A stretch of DNA of 64,000 bases, from positions 14,345,229 to 14,409,228 of the forward strand of contig OX637356.1 in the NCBI GenBank assembly GCA_951799405.1. The letters run 5' to 3'. The DNA is from Agapetus fuscipes. Its lineage: Eukaryota > Arthropoda > Insecta > Trichoptera > Glossosomatidae. Below the pieces are notes generated by a model. That model worked only from the letters and a program-made list of their open reading frames with translations, did no database searches and was not told the origin of the DNA. Positions 40,937-51,898 of this stretch are shown here, piece after piece. Every line of letters starts with the position of its first letter. Position 1 is the stretch's first letter. A program made the position numbers and the translations under genes.

Positions 40937-41740
40937 AATGGTGTCCTAATGATGTGTTTTCTGTCCTGTATTGTCATAGTGATGTGTTGTCATGTCATTG
41001 TGATGTTCTATCATGTGTCGTTCTGTCGTGTATCGTTACGTCATGCGTCGTTTTGTCATTGTGATGTTCTGTCATGAGTCGTTCTGTCATATGCCGTTCT
41101 GTCATGTGTCGTTCTGTCATGTGTGCTTATGTCATGCGTCGTTCTGTCATTGTGATATTCTGTCATGCGTCCTTATGTCATGCGTCGTTCTGTCATTGTG
41201 GTATTCTGTCATATGTCGTTCTGTCATGCGTCGTTCTGTCATAGTGATATTCTGTCATGTCTCATTCTGTCATGCGTCGTTCTGTCGTGTGTTGTTCTGT
41301 CATGTGCCCTTATATCATGCGTCGTTCTGTGGTGTGTTGTTCTGTCATGTGATCTTATATCATGCGTCGTTCTGTGGTGTGTTGTCCTGTCATCTGTCGT
41401 TATGTCATGCGTCGTTCTGTCATAGTGATATTCTGTCATGTGTCATTCTGTCATGTGTCGTTCTGTCGTGTGTTGTTCTGTCATGTGTCCTTATATCATG
41501 CGTCGTTCTGTCGTGTGTTGTTCTGTCATGTGTCCTTATATCATGCGTCGTTCTGTCGTGTGTTGTTCTGTCATGTGTCCTTATTTCATGCGTCGTTCTG
41601 TCGTGTGTTGGTGTGTCATGTGCCCTTATATCATGCGTCGTTCTGTGTTGTGTTGTCCTGTCATCTGCCGTTATATAATGTGTCGTTTTGTCACTATGCC
41701 GTTCTGTACTGCCACCGATGAACACATGGACAAACTCGTA

Positions 41741-41980
41741 GACCTGAGGAACTCCTCAAAGCCCCTCCTTGTGTTTATCTGTACGTGCCCTCAATACTTC
41801 TATCAGTCTTATTCTCGTACAACCCTTTGATGTATTTTTTTCTCAGCCAACCCAGTATGTTTTAAATTATTTTTTTTGGAATAATATTACTGTTCGTTTG
41901 ATTCTGTTATCAAAATATTAGACGATTTATTTTGTATAAATGTTGATTCTCAATAATACAAACGACCTGAAATCAAAAGT
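41741..41980. other. No recognisable feature
   Basis: Short unassigned flank between the foldback array and SINE-B. Confidence 0.5.
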
Positions 41981-42291
41981 CCGGTCGAAAGCTCAGTGGT
42001 AGAGTGCTTGCATTCCATGCCGTGAGCTCGAGTTCGAATTCCACCGAGGGTGTCAGAAATGATTTCCTGTTTCGGTGTTTATATCAAACCCCAATTAAAA
42101 ATACTCAGCCTTCACAAGAAATAAGTATCAGCCCCCTCGGAAGCTGAGAAACTCCCATTTCAACTGAAGTGGTTGGCGTAAGGCCGGCCCCCTTACCTGT
42201 AAAAATAAAAAGGTTCCACTCGCCACATGCAAAACCCTTCGGGAATAACGTGGCAGGAATTTACACTATATGTATAGCTTAGTTGCGTATT
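41981..42291 (+). mobile_element. SINE-B, full-length monomer
   Basis: The tRNA-like head has TCGAAAGCTCAGTGGTAGAG, GCTTGCATTCCATGCCGTGA and GAGTTCGAATTCCACC. The body includes TTCCTGTTTCGGTGTTTATA, a segment missing from the dimer copies, then CATTTCAACTGAAGTGGTTG and the end GTATAGCTTAGTTGCGTATT. It is the best reference for the family. Confidence 0.9.
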
Positions 42292-42299
42292 TTCTTTTT

Positions 42300-42365
42300 T
42301 TAAACGCAACTAAGCTTCACAGGTAGTACAACTTCTTACCTGCGTTATCCCCGAAGGGAATATCC
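42300..42365 (-). mobile_element. SINE-B 3' end, inverted
   Basis: AAACGCAACTAAGCTTCACA on the plus strand is the complement of the SINE-B 3' end. With 41981-42291 it forms a tail-to-tail pair separated by about 10 bases. Confidence 0.8.
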
Positions 42366-42514
42366 CAAAGAAGCGATGGGTGAAAGCAGGTTGGGAAATA
42401 CTGAGTTAGACCATTCGTATTTTTTTTTATTGGCCAATTTTTGCAACCAACGGGAAATATTTTTAAGGCAGATAATCAAAACGACGCGGCAACCTTCACA
42501 TTCCCTTACCGTTA

Positions 42515-42762
42515 TCTTAATCTAAGCTGCAAAGATATGTACCATTTGAGATTCATATTAAATGCATTCTCACAAGCAGACATACATAATTTCGCGCTCA
42601 CACATGCCGCATGTGGACCTACAATATAAAAACCCAATTCTCAAATAGACATAAGCCCTGCAACTCTTGCCGACCTTCTCTGAAACAGGGGTAACATTGG
42701 CAAAGTGAACCATTTTTACAGTATGGGTAGTCAGCCTCATACCAACCCATAAGTCAAGGAAT
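42515..42762 (-). repeat. Rep-C, full length
   Basis: AATCTAAGCTGCAAAGATAT through ACACATGCCGCATGTGGACC to AACCCATAAGTCAAGGAAT. Confidence 0.9.
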
Positions 42763-43563
42763 AATATCCGTTAATATAATAACCGTTACTAGCTGAAAAT
42801 TCAAGTTTTTTTTTTTTAAAAAAAAGCATCACGCAATCCTGTTAATATTAAATTTACTCGATATCAAAATATTTTTAAAAAAAATTAGCATTCAGCACAA
42901 ATTTTCCATTTTTTATATTTTAATCTGTAAAAAATATTAAATAAATAAACATCCTCCGTAATTCTCAAAATTTCGATTTTCATTTCAAGTCGAATTTTAA
43001 AACTCATATAACATTTTTGCATAAAAACGCAGCAAACAAAATATGATTTTCATATTTGCACTTGTTGCATTTGGAAACATTTAAACAAATATGCAACAAA
43101 AGAATTCATTTGTTTAACATGAGTTTTTTCCGATTTTTGTAAAACAATTTTCAAAATAAAAATAAAAAATCGGAATTGGTTCATGCAAAACACAAAAATA
43201 CCGGAAAATCTGGTTTTTGAGGAAAACCTTCCATTCATTTTTTGGGATTAAATCTAGTTTTTTATTTATTTATTGTTTTTCAGTAAAATTGTTTACATTT
43301 CTACAAACATCAATAAAAGTAACTATGACTACTAATACGTATTCTACCACAAAGTACAGCTTTTTTGAAAAGCATTAATTGTTTATTTGGAACGGTGTTT
43401 GTCACTTCGGGTCTATTTGGTTTTTAGTTATGTAACTCGAACTGAAGTATCTTATGTAAATGGAAAATAATAGTTAACTTAATATATAATTGATGCTGAA
43501 AATATCGGGCCTTAGAGATTCCGTTAAAGAATTTCAATCTTAGAAATAAATATTTTAAACATA
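42763..43563. other. AT-rich, no recognisable feature
   Basis: I see no gene or repeat family in this stretch. Confidence 0.5.
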
Positions 43564-43875
43564 CCGGTCTGTATTCTAGTGGTTAACGCTTTAGACTCGT
43601 AATCGGAAGTTCGTGGGTTTGATGCAAACAAACGTATCATATTTATATTTTATAATTTCAAATAGGCTCTTCGCTGGGTTGAAAAATTCATACTCCTTTA
43701 CCAAAGACCGTTCACTTAACAAAAGTCCAGCCTTACATACAGCAAATGGGTCTGGCTTAAGAATTGGCGCTTTCTATATACGTATAGCGACGACAAGACT
43801 CGCAGAAAACTTTTGAGGTGTGATTCACACATAAACAGCGCTCACCAAATGAATTATCCTACTATTCTTCTTCTT
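43564..43875 (+). mobile_element. SINE-A2, full length
   Basis: Head GGTCTGTATTCTAGTGGTTA and GACTCGTAATCGGAAG, the SINE-A body, GGTGTGATTCACAC, the CTCACCAAATGAATTATCCT end and a (TTC)n-like tail. Confidence 0.85.
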
Positions 43876-44245
43876 CTTATGGTTATAGATCTAGGATCTG
43901 TTTATTGTGGAACTTCCTCTTGTGATGCAGAAGATCAGCTGCTCTTCCATCTTTTGGGAGGACGACCATGGCTGGCAGTCTCATCCCCACCGTAATTCTT
44001 ACCTACCGAATGTCAGTCATTTTTATGAAGACCTGTCAATCCAAGATGGCCGCAAGTGAACAGCTGATAAGTCTTCTTACAAATATTACCGATATTCGGT
44101 AGGTAAGAATTACCGTGGTGATGAGACTTCCAGCCCTGGTAGATGCTGGTCGTCCAGTATCTCCTGTGCCACAACTCGTGCTATCCTTCCTTCGTTCATG
44201 CGGTCTATATAGTCTCTCCAGAACTGTCTCCTCTTCCTGCTCCTA
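43876..44245 (-). pseudogene. LINE C-terminal tail split by a MITE
   Basis: The minus strand reads RKRRQFWRDYIDRMNEGRIA and RVVAQEILDDQHLPG, then after the MITE HGRPPKRW. This fits the R..GRP..RW ending of LINE reverse transcriptases. It is heavily degraded. Confidence 0.55.
43971..44139. mobile_element. MITE with about 40-bp inverted ends
   Basis: Left end GTCTCATCCCCACCGTAATT and a following TTACCTACCGAAT block are complementary to ATTCGGTAGGTAA and ACCGTGGTGATGAGAC at the right end. It interrupts the LINE tail. Confidence 0.8.
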
Positions 44246-44674
44246 ATATTATCCGAATATCATTATTACACTCGATAAGAATTAGTTTTTTTATACTTAT
44301 TTAATTTTTTCAAATCCACCCTTCACAATCCATTATTTCACTAATCCCTCGTACACATTTTTAACTATGTATGTTATCTCCAGTGGTGCAACTCGCAGAT
44401 GGACTTCTGCCAGAACTATGATACAATGCTTAAGCCGAACCTCTCTCAGGACCTCCCCCCCTAGGGGTCTCGTTAAGCTGTTCCTTAATTGAGTGCCCAA
44501 CCCAGGCATTGCCAGGGTTGTTATGAATATCCGTAACCGTAACTGAAAATATAGGATATCCGAAATAAAATAAATATCCATAACCGAATCTCATGTATTT
44601 TTTCAAATAATTTCAGATAGCGATTCAGATTTAAAAAAAACGCAACAAGTAGGTTTGGCAGTCTTAACTTGATG
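44246..44674. other. No recognisable gene
   Basis: GGATATCC..AATAAAATAAATATCC-like direct and inverted runs near 44527-44595 hint at an eroded terminal-repeat element. Confidence 0.35.
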
Positions 44675-45115
44675 TTAATGTGATGATGTTAACCTGACAC
44701 TGTCTAAAAAATTCTGAAGAGACCGAAACAGGTGGAAATCTGAAGGTGCAAAGTCAGGGCTACATGGCGGATGCATTAACACCTCCCAGCCAAACTCTCT
44801 TAATGTTTGCTGAGTGGCTAAAGATGCATGTGGTGTAGCGTTATCGTGATGAAAGACCACACCCTTTATATTAATCAATTCCGGCCGCTTTCAGTTGTTG
44901 GCAGTAGAGATTCAAATCGATGGTTCTGCCCGGCGGAAAAAAATCAAAATGAACAATGCCCTTCCAATCCAACGGGATCATGTCTCTACCTATGTGCAAG
45001 ATGGCAGATAGTCTACAAACAAAATGGCTCATATGTACTGTAATTAAATGTAAATTAACTTTGAAAAAAAAGACCTGAATTTTCATATACAATGCGAAGA
45101 AACTTTTTCCCCGAC
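44675..45115 (-). pseudogene. Mariner transposase remnant (internally deleted)
   Basis: The minus strand carries LDWKGIVHFDFFPPGRTID and LYCQQLKAA, then, after a frame change, GVVFHHDNATPHASLATQQ, LREFGWEVLMHPPCSPDFAP and SDFHLFRSLQNFL. The HHDN aspartate and the PSD aspartate are 34 residues apart, the D34D spacing of mariner. The N-terminal DNA-binding region and the first catalytic aspartate are missing: non-coding sequence and a GGGGAAAAAGTTTCTTCGCA-type end (near 45085-45112) run straight into the late catalytic domain. Confidence 0.85.
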
Positions 45116-45608
45116 TTATTTTATCATTTTTTTGCTGGTCACTTATTGCACCCTCCGCGTGATTGGGCTGAAAGAAAGATTAATTATTATTATTATCATT
45201 GTTATTATAATTAAATATAAACGGTAATATCTTCAACCTGTGGTCTCTTTCAGCCCTGTTTAATGGGGCTTGCGTCCATCCTGTAAATCTAATATTCGTA
45301 AGAGAAACTATCCAAAAATTAAATATTCCATTTCCAAATTTTGCGAAATCCCCGTATGCGTACCCGTATCCAAATCCGATATATAATCATATCCATAACA
45401 TCCCTAACAGGCATCTGCTGGAGTACCTGCATGTACATTGTTCTCCTTCCACCTGAAGTGCAAGCGCCCGGGGACTGGTCAGCCGAATTTCTCGCACATT
45501 GTCTGGGTGGTAGCTTCACAAACGTACAAGTATTTCTATGATAAATTGCTTTAGAATATTGTAAATGGTAAGATGTCTACAGAGATGCTGACGTCTATGA
45601 CATAATCC
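45116..45608. other. No recognisable feature
   Basis: Small open frames around 45341-45541 on both strands have no recognisable motif. Confidence 0.5.
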
Positions 45609-45712
45609 ATTATCTAAGTTGCAAAGATATATGTTGGCATTTAAGGTTTAAACTCAATGCATGTCTACAGGCAGACACGTGTGAGTTTGCGCTTACACAT
45701 GCTGCATGTGAT
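45609..45712 (-). repeat. Rep-C, 3' half
   Basis: ATCTAAGTTGCAAAGATATA to TTACACATGCTGCATGTG. Confidence 0.8.
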
Positions 45713-45722
45713 ATGCATAATA

Positions 45723-45805
45723 TATTATCTAAGTTACAAAGGTATATAAACATTTAAAATTCATATGAAATGCATGCTTACAAACAGACACGGGTATTTT
45801 ATGTT
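45723..45805 (-). repeat. Rep-C2, 3' fragment
   Basis: ATCTAAGTTACAAAGGTATA to ACAAACAGACACGGGT. It is cut where a SINE-B begins. Confidence 0.75.
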
Positions 45806-45809
45806 AGGG

Positions 45810-45922
45810 TTTGAAATAAACACCGCAACGGGAAATCATCACTGACAACCTCGGTGAGATCCGAACCCGGGCTCACGGCATGGAATGCAAGCACTCTACA
45901 AACTGCGCTATCGACCGGACTC
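45810..45922 (-). mobile_element. SINE-B head and early body
   Basis: The minus strand reads GTCCGGTCGATAGCGCAGTT, GCATTCCATGCCGTGAGC and GGGTTCGGATCTCACCGAGG. It includes the early body segment also seen at 41981. Confidence 0.8.
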
Positions 45923-46374
45923 TTATTTAATTGCAAGTAGACGAACCATGAAGCTTTCCATCCATTTAACTCCTGAAGAAGCTACTTTATAGGTAATCCT
46001 TGAAATCCCCATCTTAAGAAGTGGCATCCATTACACCCTCTCAAGGTCACCAACAAACTGAAGAACTCTTAGTAAGTAAGAACAGTCTTCCACACAGCAA
46101 GTTTTAAACTCAACAATTGCGTTATACCAAAAATAAATGGAATCTATAGCAATCACTTGAGGGGCTTTTTGAGTTTCCATATAGTATACGTTTTGTGGTA
46201 AATTGTAAACGTAGAATTTTGTACTTGATTCACTTGCATAGAGATGCCTTGGTCCAATCGTACATTGTATATCTACTGCATATATACTTGGTATGACATT
46301 CTGTTGTTAAAGTCTGAAGCATTTTGGTCTAAATTAAAAAAAAAACATTAATTTTACACTGTACTGTATCCTGC
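45923..46374. other. No recognisable feature
   Basis: Unassigned. Confidence 0.5.
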
Positions 46375-46430
46375 CGCTAGGGGTGGCCGGTACCTCCGCA
46401 GATGCGCCTCCACTTTTTTATTACATTTTT
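46375..46430 (-). pseudogene. RTE 3'-terminal scrap
   Basis: ACTGTATCCTGCCGCTAGGG and the next bases through GCGCCTCCACTTTTT match the 3' end of the RTE tails at 59465 and 21790. Confidence 0.75.
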
Positions 46431-46566
46431 ATACACGATTTATTATAATTAATTTATCAAGTTAATTTTTCAATTAAGGCTGTGCATTTAATATTGAAAA
46501 AAGCAGTAATAATTGTTTTATGTAAAAGTGCTTGTGTTTCACGGTTGACTACGTCTTTAATCTGAA

Positions 46567-46843
46567 AATTATCTAAGTTACAAAGATATCGTATTATGAT
46601 TCATGTTAAATGCATACCCACAAGAACATGGTCTATGCTCACTTAACGCTAACTCTGCTAAGCTACAAGTTTAGTTTAACTTCTTGCCGAGTTTTCTCTG
46701 AAGGGGTCGCATGGATTTACTAAGTAAAAACCGATTTCTCAAATGAACATAGGCCCTGGAATTCTTCCATGAAGCAGGGATGACATTTACAATGTTAATT
46801 TGTATGCGTGGTCATCCTAATAACGACGTATTAGTCAAGGAAT
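46567..46843 (-). repeat. Rep-C host with an inserted SINE-B scrap
   Basis: Rep-C blocks at 46567-46655 and 46715-46843 (ending TATTAGTCAAGGAATTG) flank a minus SINE-B 3' piece (46657-46712, GTCGCATGG...TTAACTTCTTGCC). Confidence 0.65.
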
Positions 46844-47160
46844 TGTTTAAAATAATTATTATAGTTAGACATTGTAGGTACATAAAAAAAAAAACATATT
46901 TAATGAACTGCGTTCCAGGTAGAGAAGACGGATGCCTCAAAGATTCGTTGAAGTCGTATCCGACATCATCAGGAGCCGCAGTTTTTTTCAAACATGGAAG
47001 CACAAACTACAATGTATGGAATAATTGTTGTTGCCCGTGATCGAAGATTGTACATGAGGTGAATTTTGTGGAAAAGCTGTTTTGAGCAGTGCAGGAAATG
47101 GACAAGTTCCTCAAGGTGATCACCAACATTAGGAAGACATATTAAATAATATATTAAATG
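46844..47160. other. No recognisable feature
   Basis: An 86-residue plus frame (46780-47040) has no recognisable domain. Confidence 0.45.
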
Positions 47161-47345
47161 TATAATCTAAGTTGCAAAAACATATCTACATTCAAAATTA
47201 ATATTAAATACATGCCCACAAGCAGACACGTGAATTTTTGTACTTACAAATGCTAAAATTTTTAAACCAAACCTCTTATTAACATAAGCCCTGCAACTTT
47301 TGTCGATCTTCCCTGAAACAGGGGTGGCATTGGCAAATTGATAAT
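47161..47345 (-). repeat. Rep-C2, 5'-truncated
   Basis: AATCTAAGTTGCAAAAACAT, CATGCCCACAAGCAGACACG and CCCTGAAACAGGGGTGGCAT. Confidence 0.8.
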
Positions 47346-47389
47346 CGCCAATCTTCGCTGTGGAGGCACAAGAAATGTAACAAAAATGA

Positions 47390-47615
47390 AATGCATGCAA
47401 AGCGGATGCAAATAATAATTGGCGAACCATCTCAGACCCTTGCACACATGGATGTAGTTCCTATCCTGAATATGCATGCAGAGCGCTTGAAGGAGCTCGA
47501 CCAAGGCTCTCTAAATACTACTTATACGGCAAGCCAGCACCCTCAAGCCATCCTTGCATTCTGTATAGCAGATCCATATAAGGTACATAGCTGTACTCTA
47601 CTACTGAAGTAGGGC
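47390..47615 (+). pseudogene. Possible Jockey-type LINE C-terminal fragment
   Basis: A plus frame reads HAKRMQIIIGEPSQTLAHM, DVVPILNMHAERLKEL and ASQHPQAIL. The order (G.P..T......PI....ERL..L....HP) is reminiscent of Jockey-superfamily ORF2 ends. The evidence is limited. Confidence 0.4.
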
Positions 47616-47670
47616 AGATATTATCTTTCATTATCTGTAGATGAAATGATAAGTTTAAATTGCATGGACT

Positions 47671-47745
47671 TGTCTGTAGTCTGGTGGCTACCACATTGAC
47701 TCTTAATTGGAAGGTCGTGGGTTCGATTCCCAGCGGAGCAAAAAA
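47671..47745 (+). mobile_element. SINE-A head
   Basis: TGTCTGTAGTCTGGTGGCTA and GTGGGTTCGATTCCCAGCGG; only the tRNA-like head and an A-rich run remain. Confidence 0.8.
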
Positions 47746-47769
47746 AAACAGTTTATTGATTGTTTTTCC

Positions 47770-48024
47770 TTTCCTTGACTTACAGGTTGGTATGCGGCTG
47801 ACCACCCATGCTGCAAAAAATGGTTCACTTTAGCAATGTCACCCTGTTTCAGGGAAGGACGGCAAGAGTTGTAGGGTGTATGTCCATTTGAGATTTGGGT
47901 TTTTATGTTATAGGTTCACATGCAGCATGTGCAAGCGCGAATATGTACGTGTTTGCTTGTGAGAATGCATATAATGTGAATCCCCAATGTAACATATCTT
48001 TGCAATTTAGATTAGATTAGATTG
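47770..48024 (+). repeat. Rep-C, full length
   Basis: TTCCTTGACTTACAGGTTGG through TCACATGCAGCATGTGCAAG to TTTAGATTAGATTAGATTG. Confidence 0.9.
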
Positions 48025-48046
48025 TTAATATTGCATTCCTCACTTA

Positions 48047-48130
48047 TACCGTCCACTTAGTGCCTGTTTATCTTATTCCCATCAGTGGTAATTTCACATG
48101 AGCAATGTTTGTATATGCACTGGACCAATG
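48047..48130. mobile_element. MITE-D fragment, variant end
   Basis: CACTTAGTGCCTGTTTATCT and TTCACATGAGCAATGTTTGT. Confidence 0.6.
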
Positions 48131-48131
48131 T

Positions 48132-48389
48132 CTAAATCTAAATCTAAATCTAAGCTGCAAAGATATGTATCATTTGAGATTCATATTAAATGCATTCCCA
48201 CAAGCAGACATGCATAATTTCGCGCTTACACATGCTGCATGTGGACCTACAATATAAAACCCCCAATCTCAAATGAACATAAGCCCTGCAACTCTTGCCG
48301 ACCTTCCCTGAAGCAGGGGTGACATTGGCAAAGTGAACCATTTTTACAGTATGGGTGGTCAGCCGCATACCAACCTATCAATCAAGGAG
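48132..48389 (-). repeat. Rep-C lying at the 3' end of the RTE element
   Basis: Complete minus copy with an (AAATCT)n-like tail. Its 5' end at 48389 is 110 bp downstream of the RTE stop codon, same orientation, so it appears to be the 3' terminus of that element. Confidence 0.9.
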
Positions 48390-48499
48390 TACATGCAATT
48401 GATACAATCAAATATATAAAACAAATAAATTCTAAGCAATTAAACAGTAAAAAATTAAAAAGCTACAACACATATTTTTTAAATTTAAAAGCCTTAGCT

Positions 48500-51400
48500 T
48501 TAACCGCCAGCATTACAGATCAACCACCATTTCTTTCGATCCTTGCATACTTCTTTCATTTCATCCAGAGCCATAACCTTTTTCATACAAGCTCTCCTTT
48601 TATTATGACTCTGGATATCCCATTCATTCGCTATTTCGAAAATTTGGTCCATCCATACCTTTCTAGGTCTTCCTCTTCCACGACATCCATCAATTCTCGC
48701 AGCATATACTTTCTTCGTCAGTCTTTCCTCATTCATTCTCTCCAAATGTCCAAACCATCTAAGCATACTTCTTTTAATCTTTACTTCACACTTTCTCTTA
48801 CACCACATTCCTCTCTAACAAAATCATTCCTTACCCTATCACTCCGTCTTTTCCCAATCATACTTCTTAAGTATTCCATTTCTACTGTATGGACTTTACT
48901 AATCTCACTTTCACTCACCGTCCAGGCTTCACTTCCATATATCAGAGTGGGCACTAGTATACCACCGTGCACCGCTAGTCGAACATTTTTTGAAAGATTC
49001 TGGTTCTTGGCGATGCTAGCGGTAGCACCCAGTACGCACCTGCCTTTCATTATTCTTCTTTCAAATTCACCGATCATTCTTCAATCTTTTTCAAACTTAC
49101 TTCCCAGGTATACAAACTCATTTACGACATCAACATTCATTCCATTAATTTTAAATTCATAATTCATATTTTCATCATCTCTTTCAAAAATCAATACTTT
49201 CGTCTTACTTGCATTCAACTTCAAATGGTTACCTAACAAAGCTTCATTCAATCTAGAGAGCATTGTTTGCAATTTTACTGCAGAATCAGATACAAGAACT
49301 GCATCATCTGCATACAGTAGAACACTCACTTTGCTCTCTCCTATCATCAATCCACAATCATTAAGTCTAGCATCTCTGACACACTTGTCCATGACTATGT
49401 TAAATAGCCAAGGACTCATCACACATCCTTGCCTCACACCCTTATAAACTTCAAACCATTCACTATACTCACCATCAATACGAACACATGCCTTACTATT
49501 TTCATAGTTTGCATGCACCGCACCTAGGAGAGCCCCATTCACTCCGTATGCTTTCAAAACATCCCATAACATACCTCTGTCTACTGAGTCAAAAGCCTTT
49601 TCCAGATCTACAAAGGCCGTGAACAGCTTCCGCCTCACCGACAATTGTTTTTCAACAAGTTGTCGTAGAGTAAAAATCTGATCAACACAGCCTCTACCGG
49701 CCATAAAGCCGGACTGTACATCGGAAATCCTTTCACTAGTTGTCAGAATCACTTTTTTTATAATCACCTTACAGAAGACTTTTCCTGGTATACTGAGTAG
49801 ACTGATTGGTCTGAAGTTCTGACAGTCTTTTTTGTCTCCTTTACCTTTGTAAATGGGAACAATGACTGCCTTCCTCCAATCCATCGGTACTACTCCTGCA
49901 TTCACACAAAGCTTACATAATTCGTACATCCAATCTATCAAGCATTCACCTCCTGCTTTTAACATTTCACCATTTATACCATCAAACCCAGCAGACTTCC
50001 CATTCTTCAGACGTGAAATAGACACTTTTATTTCTTCTTTCAAAATACTCAATTCATTTTCTTCATCTATCTGTTCATAAATTCTTCTTTCACCTTGACC
50101 AAAAATTTCTTGAAAATAGTTCTTCCATCTCTTGCATACTTCTTCATTCTCCCATACCATCTCACCGGCAGCACTTTTGACTCCCGGAGTGGTCAATGCA
50201 GAAGATTTATTTCTATCCGCATTGATCCACCTCCAAAATTCCTTCTTACTGTCGGTGTAACTTCTGTTAATCCTTTCATCAATCTTTCTTTGTTCATTCA
50301 TCTTGCTTTCATAAATTATAGTCTTCGCCATTCTCTTAGCTATCTTATATTCGTCTTCTAGCTTTCTATCATTTCTATCATTCAGCCAATTTTCATAACA
50401 CTTTTTCTTAACTTTCACAGCTTCTTTCACTCTATCATTCCACCAGGCATCTCCTTTCAATCTTCCACCTTTCGTTACCCCACATACTTTTTTAGCGCAT
50501 TCAGTCATTCCTTCTTTCAGATCTTTCCACATACTTTCAATATATTTTCCACACACGTTCTTCTCAAGTTCATTCACACTTAAAATTTTGTGGAGCTCTG
50601 ATACATACTTCTCTTTCACATTTTCTTCATTCAGCCTTTCTACTTTTATTCTAGGCATTCTTACTTGCTTCTTACGTTTCTTCTTTCTTACTTCACCAAT
50701 CATTATTTTAGCACATAAGAGATAGTGGTCACTGCCTATTTCAGGCCCACGGTAGACACGGCTATCTCTTACGACTCCTCTCAATCTTTCATCCACACAG
50801 ATGTAGTCAATGATTGTGCGACTTCCCACAATCTGCCTTGTGTATAGATGCACATCCTTATGCCGAAACCAAGTATTTGATGCAAAAAGACTGCTCTGCA
50901 CACAAAGCAATCAGATGTCGCCCATTATCGTTGACTACACCTCGTCCACTAGGACCAATAATTTTCAAACATTCATCTCTTTGCATACCTATCCATCCAT
51001 TCATATCACCCAAAATTATAATGTTTTCATTCTTCTTCCTTTCATGTACAATTGCATTCAATTCATTCCAAAAACTCATTCTCACCTCCATACACTCTGA
51101 ATCCACAGGAGCATAACAAGTCACCAAGAAAAGTCTCAAGTTTTTAATTTTAAATTTTATAGTTAAAATTCTGGGAGAAACTCTTTGGTATCCTGTTATG
51201 CATCCTTTCACACACTCACTCACAATTACACCTACACCCTGCCTATCATTCCCATCTTCCACACCTGACCAAATATACAATTCACCATTCGCTAATACTT
51301 TCTCACCATTCCCTTTCATTTTTGTTTCAGTCACACCCATCACTTTTATTCGCTTCTCTTTCATTACATTCATAATGTCTTTCTCCTTGCAATCATTCAT

Positions 51401-51523
51401 CTTCCTTACATTCCATGTCCCAAAAACCCATTCATTCTGTCGATGAAAATTAATGGCGTCCGCTCCATAATGCGGCGATCTAAAAATTCTATCATTTTCG
51501 GCAGACATAAACAGAAAAATCAA
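48500..51523 (-). pseudogene. RTE ORF: endonuclease and reverse transcriptase
   Basis: The endonuclease (51523 to about 50700) shows FGTWNVRKMND, VTETKMKGNG, VTCYAPVDSE, IILGDMNGWIG, SRTIIDYICVD and GSDHYLLCAK. The reverse transcriptase shows ISRLKNGKSAGFDGINGEML, DWRKAVIVPIYKGKGDKKDC, NFRPISLLSIPGK, VQSGFMAGRGCVDQIFTLRQ, AFVDLEKAFDSVDR, GVRQGCVMSPWLFN and the catalytic LLYADDAV. The C-terminus has LAVHGGILVPTLIYGSEAWT, RWFGHLERMNEERLTKK and a final KDRKKWWLICNAGG. The breaks are a frameshift in a T run at about 50884-50888, an in-frame TGA at 49083-49081, and a frameshift near 48783-48800. Few lesions imply a fairly young copy. Clade assignment rests on motifs only. Confidence 0.92.
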
Positions 51524-51627
51524 TACTTAAATACATTTTACAAATATATAATAATATGAACAATATATTAATTAAAAACTATGACTATTTAAAAATACAA
51601 ATATTTAATATATAAACTATTTTAATT

Positions 51628-51898
51628 TTATAATTCTTCTCTTATCTTCTCTGCAAATGTCAATTTGTGTATACTTCTTGTGAAAAACTGGCTGAAGAGA
51701 AGGAGCGCCAGTGTCAAACTTTCTTCCTCTTCTTGAGATGAATCTGGCTGAAGAGAAGGAGCGCCAGTGTCAAACTCTGCCCGACACAGGAGGCTGGGTG
51801 CTGCACGGCAAGGGAGTCCAGCGGAGAGACGCGGGCATGGGCGAGGACCCACGCAGCCTGCCAGGAGCTACTCCGGCAAGGAGCTAGCCGACTCCCCG
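51628..51898 (-). promoter_or_regulatory. GC-rich RTE 5' UTR with tandem duplication
   Basis: Much richer in GC than its surroundings. CTGGCTGAAGAGAAGGAGCG plus 12 more bases occurs twice, at about 51689 and 51741. Tandem GC-rich 5' leaders often act as LINE promoters; that role is inferred. The 74-residue open frame here has no known motif. Confidence 0.5.

Larger units (their letters stand above)
40060..41740. repeat. Foldback-like 15-bp minisatellite with two insertions
   Basis: The right arm (40945-41720, plus) consists of GTCATGCGTCGTTCT-like 15-mers grouped into 45-bp higher-order units. The left arm (40060-40126 and 40558-40690) carries decayed inverted units. Both outer ends share TTTTGTCACTAT.TCGTTCT-like sequence in opposite orientation. 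A 5S/SINE-A (40128-40557) and a Rep-C (40712-40936) sit inside. The long open frames are artefacts of the 15-bp period. Confidence 0.7.
48390..51898 (-). mobile_element. RTE-type LINE, near full length
   Basis: Composition changes sharply at about 51898, where a GC-rich putative 5' UTR starts. The coding region spans 51523-48500, and the 3' UTR (48499-48390) leads into Rep-C. If Rep-C is included the element reaches 48132. It is the most complete transposon in the window and the likely source type of the many RTE tails here. Confidence 0.85.

Noticed and set aside
41013..41830. Several long overlapping open frames (up to 221 residues, Cys/His-rich)
   Set aside because: They are translations of a 15-bp tandem repeat. 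A period divisible by three keeps frames open on both strands.
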